Source of the DNA: Magnetococcales bacterium
GTDB lineage: Bacteria; Pseudomonadota; Magnetococcia; Magnetococcales; UBA8363
Direction of reading: 5' to 3'
NCBI GenBank assembly: GCA_015660855.1
Contig: JACSDG010000056.1
Span: forward strand, 1 to 46,310
DNA length: 46,310 nt
A model generated the notes under the pieces. It saw only the letters and a list, made by a program, of their open reading frames with translations. It did no database searches and was not told the DNA's origin. The position numbers and the translations under genes were made by a program. Of the stretch, positions 16,358 to 23,162 are shown piece by piece (position 1 is the stretch's first letter; every line of letters starts with the position of its first letter).

Positions 16358-16536
16358 ATGAGCAGAAAGCCTGAGATCCCCCCCACATTCGGAAACCAAA
16401 GAAGAGGAACGGAAATTCTGGGAATCACACGACTCGTCCGATTATATGGACTGGGATCGGTCAAAACGTGTCCGTTTTCCAAATTTAAAGCCCTCTACGA
16501 AATCCATTTCCTTACGGCTCCCAGTGGCAATGCTTA
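16358..16536 (+). pseudogene. Frameshifted and truncated CopG-type antitoxin
   Basis: Translation starts MSRKPEIPPTFGN. One extra A in the run at 16398-16400 then throws it out of frame. In the corrected frame it continues QEEERKFWESHDSSDYMDWD and RSKRVRFPNLKPSTKSISLR, followed by LPVAML, which is the core of CopG/BrnA-like antitoxins that partner BrnT. The gene is cut off exactly where repeat copy 2 begins at 16537; the rest of the ribbon-helix-helix domain is absent. AAAGGAG at 16341-16347 is its old ribosome binding site. It is a dead gene in this assembly, with both a point indel and an element junction. Confidence 0.8.
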
Positions 16537-16676
16537 AACATGATGCCCTTCGGGCAAAAAATCAAAGTCAAAAACAGTGAAGAGATCTTTTTGTTTTCGT
16601 TAGCAAAAAACAACCTTGAGGTGCTGCCCCAAACCCCGCCGGGGAGGATGATCCCCTCCCGGACCACCGCAATAGT
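16537..16676 (+). repeat. Palindromic repeat copy 2 (reverse, diverged)
   Basis: This copy is in the opposite orientation to copy 1. It begins AACATGATGCCCTTCGGGC, loses the middle hairpins (replaced by an AT-rich stretch), and keeps the GAGGTGCTGCCCC and CGGGGAGGATGATCCCCTCC hairpins before ending at CGCAATA. Its left end is fused to the antitoxin remnant. The 165 bp from here to 16842 hold no gene that I can support. Confidence 0.75.
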
Positions 16677-16841
16677 TTCAACCTAAAAAAAAGGGGGGGG
16701 ACTGAATGGTTACGAACGACGTGGCGTTGGAAATGAAAACCTTTGACCGGGGAAAAAGAATTGGTGCAGTATGTGCGAGATTGATGTTCGTGTGACATGA
16801 TCTTCTTATTAGCAACCAAACATTCCTTAATGGGGCTATAA

Positions 16842-17048
16842 ATGCCAACTTTTGTAGGTGTCGAGAATTCCGATTTTGATCCAGTGGCGTATGCGCGGCT
16901 GACACAGGACAATCTCGGACCGCAGGAAATCTCAACTGCTGATATCCTGGATGGATGGCGCAACATAAGAGACGATCTGTTATCCGAAGATTTTGTTGAA
17001 TCGGTTAAAAAGTCCCCGATGTTTGTCAGTACCAGGAGTGGTAAATGA
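16842..17048 (+). CDS. Small protein of unknown function, first gene of a two-gene unit
   Basis: This 68-residue acidic protein (MPTFVGVENSDFDPVAYARL, then STADILDGWRNIRDDLLSED) overlaps the next gene by four bases (ATGA). I recognise no family. The size, composition and tight coupling to a larger, basic partner resemble toxin-antitoxin or accessory modules, but no known toxin motif is seen. It sits between two palindromic repeats in a patch of decayed toxin-antitoxin DNA, consistent with acquired DNA. The ribosome binding site is weak. Confidence 0.55.
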   Translation: MPTFVGVENSDFDPVAYARLTQDNLGPQEISTADILDGWRNIRDDLLSEDFVESVKKSPMFVSTRSGK

Positions 17049-17476
17049 AGTTGAAGATAGGCGAACTTGTATGGAGGACTATTTTCGATGAAGTGGTCGG
17101 GGACATCGAGAGAAAGTTTGGTCTGTGTCTTATTGTCGACCAGGATGTTGTCGATGAACTTACCGCCAAGACACAAACAACTTTAGCTTCCTACGGACTC
17201 CATCTGCCTAACGAAGCCAAAATCGCAGGTCACCTTTCGTTCTGGATCAGGAGACTTAAACCAATCAGTCACTGTGAGAAATCGGAAAGGAAGTGGCTTG
17301 CGATCAACGAGGCGGTCGGACTTTACGTTGGCATCTCGTTGTGTGAGAAGTTTTCTGAAAAGAAGTTCAGAAAACCTTCCCGAAGGATAATGCTTGACTG
17401 GATAACCAGCATGCGTGTCAACTCTCACTCTCCGCAAGGCACAGCACTCGCTTTTGAAGTGCTTACTGAAGTTTGA
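17045..17476 (+). CDS. Hypothetical protein, second gene of the two-gene unit
   Basis: This 143-residue, Lys-rich protein begins MKLKIGELVWRTIFDEVVGD and ends SPQGTALAFEVLTEV. It appears mostly helical, with a central stretch HLSFWIRRLKPISHCEKSER and a hydrophobic AINEAVGLYVGISLCEKF. It overlaps the upstream 68-residue gene by four bases and stops 9 bp before repeat copy 3. I recognise no family. The pair may be a self-contained accessory unit (inference). Confidence 0.6.
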   Translation: MKLKIGELVWRTIFDEVVGDIERKFGLCLIVDQDVVDELTAKTQTTLASYGLHLPNEAKIAGHLSFWIRRLKPISHCEKSERKWLAINEAVGLYVGISLCEKFSEKKFRKPSRRIMLDWITSMRVNSHSPQGTALAFEVLTEV

Positions 17477-17484
17477 GCCTCTCA

Positions 17485-17647
17485 GCATGATGCCCTGCGG
17501 GCAAGAAAACCAAAACCCTGGGGCTGCGCCCCTAGACCCCCCTTGGGGGGCAGTAAAATCAAAATCAAAGTCAAAAGAAAAACCTTGGGGGCTTTGCCCC
17601 CAAACCCCCACCGGGGGGGATGATCCCCCCCGGACCCCCGCAATATT
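17485..17647 (-). repeat. Palindromic repeat copy 3 (full core, reverse)
   Basis: Reading on the plus strand: GCATGATGCCCTGCGGGC, the GGGGCTGCGCCCC, CCCCCCTTGGGGGG, TTGGGGGCTTTGCCCCCAA and CCGGGGGGGATGATCCCCCC modules, then CGCAATATTG. It separates the converging unknown unit and flagellar operon. The right part (17571-17647) is translated as the end of the fliT-like gene. Confidence 0.85.
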
Positions 17648-17936
17648 GTAACTTACGGTTTTGCGCCCGGAGCTGCTCGGCGACTTCCATTTTGTGCAAC
17701 CCCAAAACAGCACTGATCTGCGGCAAACGCTCCACCAGAATTTGCAGACGTGGCTTGAGGAAGGGATCGCGCACCACCTGCCTGCGCATGGACTCCTCCG
17801 ACAAAGCATCCAACTGCGCCGTCACCTGATGCCAATCACGGTCCAAACTTTCAAGCTCCGAAGATTCCAGTTCCTGGGGAACCTCAAGACGATTGAAAAT
17901 GGCTTCCAGTTGCGTAAGAATCTTTTCCATGGTCAT
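17571..17936 (-). CDS. FliT-like flagellar protein with a repeat-derived C-terminus
   Basis: This small helical protein of 121 residues (MTMEKILTQLEAIFNRLEVP then SLDRDWHQVTAQLDAL) directly follows two fliS genes. FliT-type chaperones of the FliD cap and other FliT-like proteins occupy that position, so the call rests on size, helix content and place. Its ATG at 17936 shares its A with the fliS stop codon, so translation is coupled. From about residue 97 onward the chain reads YCGGPGGIIPPGGGLGAKPP and ends RFFF: this tail is encoded by repeat copy 3 and has the low-complexity Gly/Pro look of translated palindromes. The native stop has evidently been lost. Confidence 0.6.
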   Translation of the reverse strand: MTMEKILTQLEAIFNRLEVPQELESSELESLDRDWHQVTAQLDALSEESMRRQVVRDPFLKPRLQILVERLPQISAVLGLHKMEVAEQLRAQNRKLQYCGGPGGIIPPGGGLGAKPPRFFF

Positions 17937-18385
17937 CAATAGGATCCGCCAGCCAAACGTCGTGTGGGTGGTCCGGCCAGAGTCGGGGCCGGAGCTGCTG
18001 CCGCCGCTGCCTGCCCTTGCACCTGCCTTACCGCATCGCGCCAACCCTCAAGCAAAGTGCTCAAATTTTTAATGACAATCCGAATCTGCTCCATGTCCTG
18101 CTTGATGTTGGCCTCCGTCAGCCGGTCGAGCATGTAGCCATAAAGCTCGAACAACTGTATTGCCAAATCACCGCCTTTTTGAAAATCCAGGGTGGCCTGC
18201 AACTCGGCCACAATGGCCAACCCCCGGCGCAAAAACATTTTGTGCTCGCTCAGATTTTTGGCCTCTTTCTCCTTGATGGCGCGTTCCAAAAACCGAATCG
18301 CCCCCTCATAAAGAAGAATGAGCAAATCCTCCCGAGAAGCCGTATTGGCCTGCGAAGTCTTGTAACGTTTCAAACCGTAGGACAT
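17936..18385 (-). CDS. fliS: FliS flagellin chaperone (copy 2)
   Basis: This 149-residue export chaperone binds the C-terminal helices of flagellin and keeps it monomeric in the cytoplasm. The FliS core is clear: YKTSQANTASREDLLILLYE, GAIRFLERAIKEKE, an LQATLDFQKGGDLAIQLFEL segment and YGYMLDRLTEANIKQD. An unusual Ala/Pro-rich tail (QGQAAAAAAPAPTLAGPP) extends past the normal end. GAGG lies about 12 bases before the ATG. It follows the other fliS by 18 bp. Two copies fit the presence of two flagellins, perhaps one chaperone each (inference). Confidence 0.92.
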   Translation of the reverse strand: MSYGLKRYKTSQANTASREDLLILLYEGAIRFLERAIKEKEAKNLSEHKMFLRRGLAIVAELQATLDFQKGGDLAIQLFELYGYMLDRLTEANIKQDMEQIRIVIKNLSTLLEGWRDAVRQVQGQAAAAAAPAPTLAGPPTRRLAGGSY

Positions 18386-18403
18386 GATGTTTGGCCTCGA
18401 TGA

Positions 18404-18775
18404 TCAGGAAATAACCAATGGCCGGGCACCACGCCATCCTTCAAGCAATATCTCCAACTGCTCCACCACCCGCTGGATATAGTCAGACTCGTGCGTCAAA
18501 CTCGACTGCGTCAGACTTTCCAGCATGAAGGAGTAAAGATCGTTCAACTGGGTGGGTACCTGCCCCCCCTGCCCATAATCCAGCGTACCCTGAAAATGCT
18601 CAATGATCTTTTGTCCCCGGCCCAGGCGATCTTTGAAATCATCAATCCGCCCATCGTCACACGCCTCTGAGGCCTGTTGCAAAAATCGAATGCAGCCTTC
18701 GTAAAGTTGAATAAGGATATCCAGCCCCGAGGCAACAGTCGGGCTCTCCTGACTTTTAGCCAATGGCATGTTCAT
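18404..18775 (-). CDS. fliS: FliS flagellin chaperone (copy 1)
   Basis: This 123-residue FliS paralogue has the conserved DILIQLYEGCIRFLQQASEA and IIEHFQGTLDYGQGGQVPTQ, followed by LNDLYSFMLESLTQSSLTHE. It is more diverged than copy 2 and lacks the Ala/Pro tail. The start could be 18775 or the ATG two codons in (MPLAKS). It lies 155 bp downstream of fliD, in the group served by the sigma-28 promoter at 21094. Confidence 0.9.
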   Translation of the reverse strand: MNMPLAKSQESPTVASGLDILIQLYEGCIRFLQQASEACDDGRIDDFKDRLGRGQKIIEHFQGTLDYGQGGQVPTQLNDLYSFMLESLTQSSLTHESDYIQRVVEQLEILLEGWRGARPLVIS

Positions 18776-18930
18776 CGGATGTGCTCACTTTAGTAATCAG
18801 GTTGCGGTTGTCTAAAAAAACCCCCGTGACAAAAAACATCGGCCTGATCCCGAAGGTCAAGTCGAGCATTCGCAGGTGAAAAACTTAAAAACATCAAGCA
18901 AAAAAGATGCCAAAGAAACAAGTCTGTTCC

Positions 18931-20721
18931 CTACCTGAGCTTGCCCAGTGCCGAAGTCAATGCGCTACCCTGACTGTTCATACTGTTAACCAATTGCTCC
19001 AGGTTGGCAAACTTTTTCGTCAACCGCTCCCTTATCTTCTCCAGCCGGGTTTGTTCACGCTCGATACTCTTCTCCAGACTGGTAATGCGTGCATCGGCAC
19101 TTTCCTTAACCCCGGTCAACGAACCATTGGTGCTGTTGGTAATGTTATCCAGCAAGTCGTCGATCCGGTGGGCCAGACCGGCATTGTTCCCGGTGCCCAC
19201 ATCGTTCTGAGTATTGGTAAACAGGTTGGACAAAACGTTGAAATTGGTCGAAAGAGCCGTGTCCAGATTGCTGCTGTCAAAACTGATCTTGCCGGTTTTC
19301 TGGTCGGTCCGCAGTCCCAACTCCGCCAAAATGGAAAACGGACTCAATTGGCTACCCGAAGAGTCGTCCTTGTGGGTGGCGGTATTCAATTCGTTACGCA
19401 ATTGGGAAATAATACTGCGGGCCAAAGTCGAACCGGAAAGAGACCCCGTCTTGTTCTCGTTGATGTAGTTGATGACATCATTAAATGCCGTCGTAAACGA
19501 ATTCAGGGTTGTTTTCAATGTGTCCGTATCGTCGGTGACCGTGACGGTAAGGGGGGTCGATGTGGTTTCCTTCAGGGTCATGGTGACCCCGGGCAACACA
19601 TCTTCCACGGTGTTGCTGGTGCTGTAAATATTGCCCAACCCATCCACCTTGATCTTGGCATCGAGACCAATATTGGACTGAAAAGATCCCCATGACGTAC
19701 CCAGAGTCGTGGCTCCGGCATCAAAAGTTATGCCTGAAACTATATTTGAAATCGGATTCAGATACGAAGTGGTGCCATCCGAACTGCCATCGATGACCAG
19801 GCGGCTTTGCGCGCCATCGTTGACCGCGCTGGCTTTGAGTCCTGCCCTGTTCAAAGCGTTAATTTTATCCGCAATTGACGACAGAGTGTCACCGGCAGCC
19901 GTCGTGATGGTTACATTATACAAGGCTGTGCTGTTTTGATAATCAAATGTCAGCGTCTGTCCCACAGCGTCAACAACAGAACTGCTACCAACGGCAGAGG
20001 AACCTGTAAGGACTGCGGTGTTGCCCGCCACTGCCCCAGTATCCCAGGTCACATCACTGGTATCCCAAGTCATGTTAACGCTAAAATTTTCCAGGCGAGG
20101 CGTTCCCGTAGTGCCATCCGAATTACGATTTTGGGCCCCCTGGTCCTTGGCGGTAAGAACCAGGCGATAGCTGGATCCATCGTACAGGACGCTGGCACTG
20201 ACACCTTTATCGTCGCCGTAGTTGAAATTGCTGATTTTGGTGGAAATATCGGCCAGGGTATCATCCTGGGCGATACCAAAATCGTTGGCACCTGTACCCG
20301 TACCGTAGGAGATACCGTTGTAATCGAAATTTAATGTTGGAGCGGCACTACTGATCTTATCGGAAGTGTCGGTTACGCCTGCGGCAAGCATCAGCGTCTG
20401 GCTGCTGGCCAAACGCGACACCTCAACGCTGTGCGTACCTGCCACCGCATTGTACGAAGCACTCGCGGACACCTTGTCGGTATCGGAACTGGTGGCGGAA
20501 TGGGGCGACCAGGAAGATTCGCTCTGCAAAGTACTGGCCGTGCTGGAAAGGGCCGAAAGCTTGGACCCAAGTTCGGTCAAAGACGTTTTCTGCTTGGTGG
20601 CGGCTGTTTTGTCGGACTTTAAGATGTTCAGACGCCTTTGCTCAACCTGCATCAGTTGATCAACCATGTCCGACGGCAATCCGCTGGCCAACCCTCCAAA
20701 AGTTACGTTGCCAATAGCCAT
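18931..20721 (-). CDS. fliD: FliD, flagellar hook-associated protein 2 (filament cap)
   Basis: This 596-residue cap protein sits at the filament tip and promotes flagellin polymerisation outside the cell. The N-terminus FGGLASGLPSDMVDQLMQVE and the C-terminal coiled coil (ITSLEKSIEREQTRLEKIRE, then RLTKKFANLEQLVNSMNS) are the two conserved ends of FliD. A Ser/Thr-rich variable region lies between them. There is no Cys, as is usual for exported filament proteins. It is the second gene of the sigma-28 group, 36 bp after the 96-residue gene. Confidence 0.95.
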   Translation of the reverse strand: MAIGNVTFGGLASGLPSDMVDQLMQVEQRRLNILKSDKTAATKQKTSLTELGSKLSALSSTASTLQSESSWSPHSATSSDTDKVSASASYNAVAGTHSVEVSRLASSQTLMLAAGVTDTSDKISSAAPTLNFDYNGISYGTGTGANDFGIAQDDTLADISTKISNFNYGDDKGVSASVLYDGSSYRLVLTAKDQGAQNRNSDGTTGTPRLENFSVNMTWDTSDVTWDTGAVAGNTAVLTGSSAVGSSSVVDAVGQTLTFDYQNSTALYNVTITTAAGDTLSSIADKINALNRAGLKASAVNDGAQSRLVIDGSSDGTTSYLNPISNIVSGITFDAGATTLGTSWGSFQSNIGLDAKIKVDGLGNIYSTSNTVEDVLPGVTMTLKETTSTPLTVTVTDDTDTLKTTLNSFTTAFNDVINYINENKTGSLSGSTLARSIISQLRNELNTATHKDDSSGSQLSPFSILAELGLRTDQKTGKISFDSSNLDTALSTNFNVLSNLFTNTQNDVGTGNNAGLAHRIDDLLDNITNSTNGSLTGVKESADARITSLEKSIEREQTRLEKIRERLTKKFANLEQLVNSMNSQGSALTSALGKLR

Positions 20722-20757
20722 TTGATCCTCCTTATCACCATCTCTCTCACGCCAGGC

Positions 20758-21048
20758 TTAAACGCACCGGTCGTACAACACATCTTCCAACACGCGCACC
20801 CTCTGCAACAGATCCTGCATTTGCTCACCACACAGACGGCTTATTTCAATATCATTCCCGGCGTCTGTCACCTTCACCGGCGTGTCCTGCACCACATCAT
20901 CCAAACTCAACACCAAGGATGATATCGAGTTCAAAGATTCGTTGGCCTGACGCACCAGGGACTCCAAACCGGACAGCTCATCGCAAGAAAAAACAACCTC
21001 CGGCCGTGCCTGACCATCCTGCCCAATAGTAATCATCGTCTCACACAT
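20758..21048 (-). CDS. Small flagellar-locus protein of unknown function
   Basis: This 96-residue acidic protein starts MCETMITIGQDGQARPEVVF and is followed by a helical part (LESLVRQANESLNSISSLVL and CGEQMQDLLQRVRVLEDVLY). GGGGA lies before the ATG. It is the first gene after the sigma-28 promoter and is followed by fliD, so it should be a late flagellar product. It does not match FlaG or FlgN in any way that I can see. With three cysteines it is unlikely to be an exported filament part; a cytoplasmic chaperone or regulator is more likely (inference). Confidence 0.65.
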   Translation of the reverse strand: MCETMITIGQDGQARPEVVFSCDELSGLESLVRQANESLNSISSLVLSLDDVVQDTPVKVTDAGNDIEISRLCGEQMQDLLQRVRVLEDVLYDRCV

Positions 21049-21093
21049 GGCTGGTTCCCCACCTCCCAGCCGAAATCATCTCTCCCCCACTAC

Positions 21094-21120
21094 TTATCGG
21101 ACGATTCCGGCGAAACTTTC
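21094..21120 (-). promoter_or_regulatory. Sigma-28 (FliA) promoter of the fliD-fliS group
   Basis: On the minus strand GAAAGTTT (21120-21113) is followed after 11 bases by TCCGATAA (21101-21094). The FliA consensus is TAAAGTTT, N11, GCCGATAA, so the match is close to perfect with exact spacing. The start of transcription should lie near 21086, about 38 bp before the 96-residue gene. It lies between the short flagellin gene and that gene. Confidence 0.88.
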
Positions 21121-21126
21121 GTCAAA

Positions 21127-21975
21127 TTATCCCAATAACTGCAAAGCCAACTGGGGCTGCTGATTGGCTTGGGCCAAAACAGCGGTTCCCGCCTGCTGCA
21201 AAATGGCATTGCGCGTCAAAGTCGCAGTCTCTGCGGCAATATCGGCGTCCATGATGCGTGAACGGGCGGCCGACATGTTTTCGACCACATTGGAAAGGTT
21301 GGCAATCACCGCCTCGAACCGGTTTTGCACCGCGCCAAGATTGGAGCGAATGTCGCTGACACTTCCCAAGGCCAGGTCAATCTTGGCCAGAGCCGACTGC
21401 GCCCTTGAAGCCGTTGTAATGTCAACGGAGTAGGTCTTGATGGCCGTGCCGCTCAATCTCCCAAGTCCCAATTTTGACATATTGGCATTGTTGATCGAAA
21501 CCTTGATCGTTTGTCCAGCGTCCTTGCCTACCTGGAAGGCTGCTCCAACGACACTTCCATTCAAAACGCCCCGGTCGTTGAATTTGACATCCGCCGAGAT
21601 CCGTTGAATTTCCGCGATCAATTGCTTCACTTCCTTGTTCAGATCGCCACGGTCATTGTCCGTGTTGGTCGCATTGGCTGCCTGCACCGCCAGCTCGCGA
21701 ATCCGTTGCAACGAATTGGTGGTCTCCTCCAGGGCACCCTCGGCCACCTGCGACAGGGAAATCCCGTCGTTGGCGTTGCGAACCGCCTGGGTCAAACCAC
21801 GAATCTGCGAGGTCATGCGTTGCGAAATCGCCATCCCCGCCGCATCATCCTTGGCAGAGTTGACCCGCAGGCCCGAAGCCAAACGGGCAAACGTTTTCCC
21901 AAGGGCGTTGGTGGAACGATCCAGATTTCGTTGGGCGTTTAACGAAGCGACGTTGGTATTGATAAAAAGCGGCAT
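21127..21975 (-). CDS. Flagellin, short form
   Basis: This 282-residue flagellin consists of little more than the conserved D0/D1 helices. The N-terminal part runs [20 protein letters not shown] through [20 protein letters not shown], and the C-terminal part [20 protein letters not shown] through the terminal [14 protein letters not shown]. There is only a small central segment and no Cys. It is secreted through the flagellar type III system after FliS binding. GGGGA precedes the ATG. The 306-bp leader up to fliW carries hairpins that may bind CsrA. Unlike the fliD group, no sigma-28 site is seen before it, so it is probably transcribed together with fliW. Confidence 0.95.
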   Translation of the reverse strand: MPLFINTNVASLNAQRNLDRSTNALGKTFARLASGLRVNSAKDDAAGMAISQRMTSQIRGLTQAVRNANDGISLSQVAEGALEETTNSLQRIRELAVQAANATNTDNDRGDLNKEVKQLIAEIQRISADVKFNDRGVLNGSVVGAAFQVGKDAGQTIKVSINNANMSKLGLGRLSGTAIKTYSVDITTASRAQSALAKIDLALGSVSDIRSNLGAVQNRFEAVIANLSNVVENMSAARSRIMDADIAAETATLTRNAILQQAGTAVLAQANQQPQLALQLLG

Positions 21976-21992
21976 GGTTCATTCCCCTTTGT

Positions 21993-22009
21993 CTGGGATC
22001 CACTCCCAG
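21993..22009 (-). promoter_or_regulatory. Leader hairpin with GGA loop before the short flagellin (CsrA-type site)
   Basis: In the mRNA CTGGGA-GTGGA-TCCCAG forms a 6-bp stem with GGA in the loop, about 18 bases before the start codon and next to the Shine-Dalgarno GGGGA. GGA in a hairpin loop close to the ribosome site is the pattern CsrA binds. Confidence 0.5.
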
Positions 22010-22079
22010 TCCAACCCTTGACGGGCCAGTTTTATATTGCTGACGAAGCCGGGCCTCTTGCCCGCCATTCTTTTTCTTC

Positions 22080-22098
22080 CCCCAATCATCCTTTGGGG
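22080..22098 (-). promoter_or_regulatory. Second leader hairpin, loop AGGATGA (CsrA-like)
   Basis: In the mRNA CCCCAA-AGGATGA-TTGGGG forms a perfect 6-bp stem; flanking TT/AA can extend it with one bulged base. The loop with its flanks, CAAAGGATGAT, is close to the CsrA consensus ACARGGAUGU. It lies 105-125 bases before the flagellin start, giving a two-site leader together with 21993-22009. Confidence 0.55.
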
Positions 22099-22282
22099 AA
22101 AACCCTGGAGATGGAACTCTGTCGTACCGCCTAAGCGTTCGATTCAACGAGGCTGCCCGTACCGTACATCAACCCCGAAGCCCAAGTTCCCTCCACCGGG
22201 AGGTCACTCCATCTGTCTCTTGTCCTATGACTAATTTACAAAAACAATGTTCACGTCTTTATGTTTTTTTAATTCCCCTCCT

Positions 22283-22774
22283 TCAAACAGCCATCATCAT
22301 GGGTTTACGCATTTCATTCATCGCCTGTTCCCGTGCCTGTGCCTTGTACTCCTTGGGAATCAAAGGTTGGCGTGGCGAATATTGGCCGAGCAAAATCTGT
22401 CTGCCCAGACGGGTTTTGGTATTGACCACCACCGGACCCGCCAGGTTGGTGCGCATATCCTCGGGATGCCCTTCGGGAATCGTCACCAACGTGAACATTT
22501 CAATATCTTCACTCTTTTGCAGCTTGATGGCCTCGGCATCCTCGTCGGCGATCTCAAACTCCAGGTCGGAGAAAAAATCAAACGGATTGACGACGATAAA
22601 GGAAATCTCCGGCTCATCCACCGACTGCAACCAAAAGAATGATGAATCATCCGAGTAGGGAAACATGATATAACGCCTACTCATGGGAAACCCCAACAAG
22701 CCATCCTCCACCTGGATGATGTCGTCAGCATCAAAACTCAGGGTTCCGAAACGGGTGCCATGAACCTCCATCAT
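22283..22774 (-). CDS. fliW: FliW, flagellin assembly factor (copy 1)
   Basis: This 163-residue protein has the FliW signature [59 protein letters not shown] and [11 protein letters not shown]. FliW binds flagellin and, when free, sequesters CsrA, so it lifts the block on flagellin translation. The start at 22774 (MMEVHGTRFG) is preferred over 22798 because AGGGAG lies six bases before it and the second FliW starts MEIHGTRFG. It is followed by the short flagellin gene, whose leader carries possible CsrA sites. No csrA gene is in the window. Confidence 0.93.
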   Translation of the reverse strand: MMEVHGTRFGTLSFDADDIIQVEDGLLGFPMSRRYIMFPYSDDSSFFWLQSVDEPEISFIVVNPFDFFSDLEFEIADEDAEAIKLQKSEDIEMFTLVTIPEGHPEDMRTNLAGPVVVNTKTRLGRQILLGQYSPRQPLIPKEYKAQAREQAMNEMRKPMMMAV

Positions 22775-22973
22775 CGTCTTCTCCCTGTCATTGGGCACCT
22801 CGTCGTCGATTGCTACGGGCAGAAACTTTTAAAATCCCAACCCGATACTTCGAGGATCCCATCAGTTAAACATTTTGTTCATTCCTGGCCTGAAGCCAAA
22901 TTCCATATACGTTCTATCTATTCTTTAAAAAATGTGCCGCGACCACCTTGACCCAACCATCCTGACAGACTTA

Positions 22974-22990
22974 TTGCACCAACCGTGCCA
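22974..22990 (-). promoter_or_regulatory. Sigma-54-type promoter upstream of fliW copy 1
   Basis: On the minus strand TGGCACGGTTGGTGCAA matches TGGCAC-N5-TTGCA with one mismatch in the -12 box and has the exact GG-N10-GC spacing. It would give a long leader of about 190 nt to fliW. The two sigma-54 activators at the left of the window are candidate partners. Confidence 0.65.
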
Positions 22991-23107
22991 ACAAATTTCT
23001 CTTGTATTTCCCCACCTTTGCTCCCCTCCTCCCTTCATCCAACCTGCCAAGGAGGTAATTGTTGCCCACCCTCCCGGCAAACTTTGATCCCGATGGCCTT
23101 GGCCGGA

Positions 23108-23145
23108 AGTCCGCTTGCCTTTGGAGTGGGGTGGCAAGACGGACT
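23108..23145 (-). terminator. Strong hairpin after the long flagellin gene
   Basis: AGTCCG-CTTGCC pairs with GGCAAG-a-CGGACT: 12 bp with one bulged base around a 13-nt loop. It lies 18 bases after the stop of the long flagellin gene. No T-run follows on the minus strand, so mRNA stabilisation or factor-assisted termination is as likely as intrinsic termination. Confidence 0.5.
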
Positions 23146-23162
23146 CCCCTTAGGCCTCATCC

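Larger units (their letters stand above)
22775..23162 (-). other. Non-coding region between long flagellin and fliW copy 1
   Basis: These 388 bp hold no supportable gene. They contain a strong hairpin at 23108-23145 just after the long flagellin, a sigma-54-type promoter at 22974-22990, and then an AT-rich leader of about 190 bases to fliW. Confidence 0.7.

Noticed and set aside
16568-17176. Minus-strand open frame of about 200 codons across the unknown two-gene unit.
   Set aside because: It begins inside the coding strand of the two overlapping plus-strand genes and runs into the repeat; composition and context favour the plus strand.
22802-22831. Sigma-28-like -35 (AAAGTTT) on the minus strand before fliW copy 1.
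   Set aside because: The -10 region reads ATCGACGA, sharing only about half of GCCGATAA, so it is not a credible FliA promoter beside the much better site at 21094.
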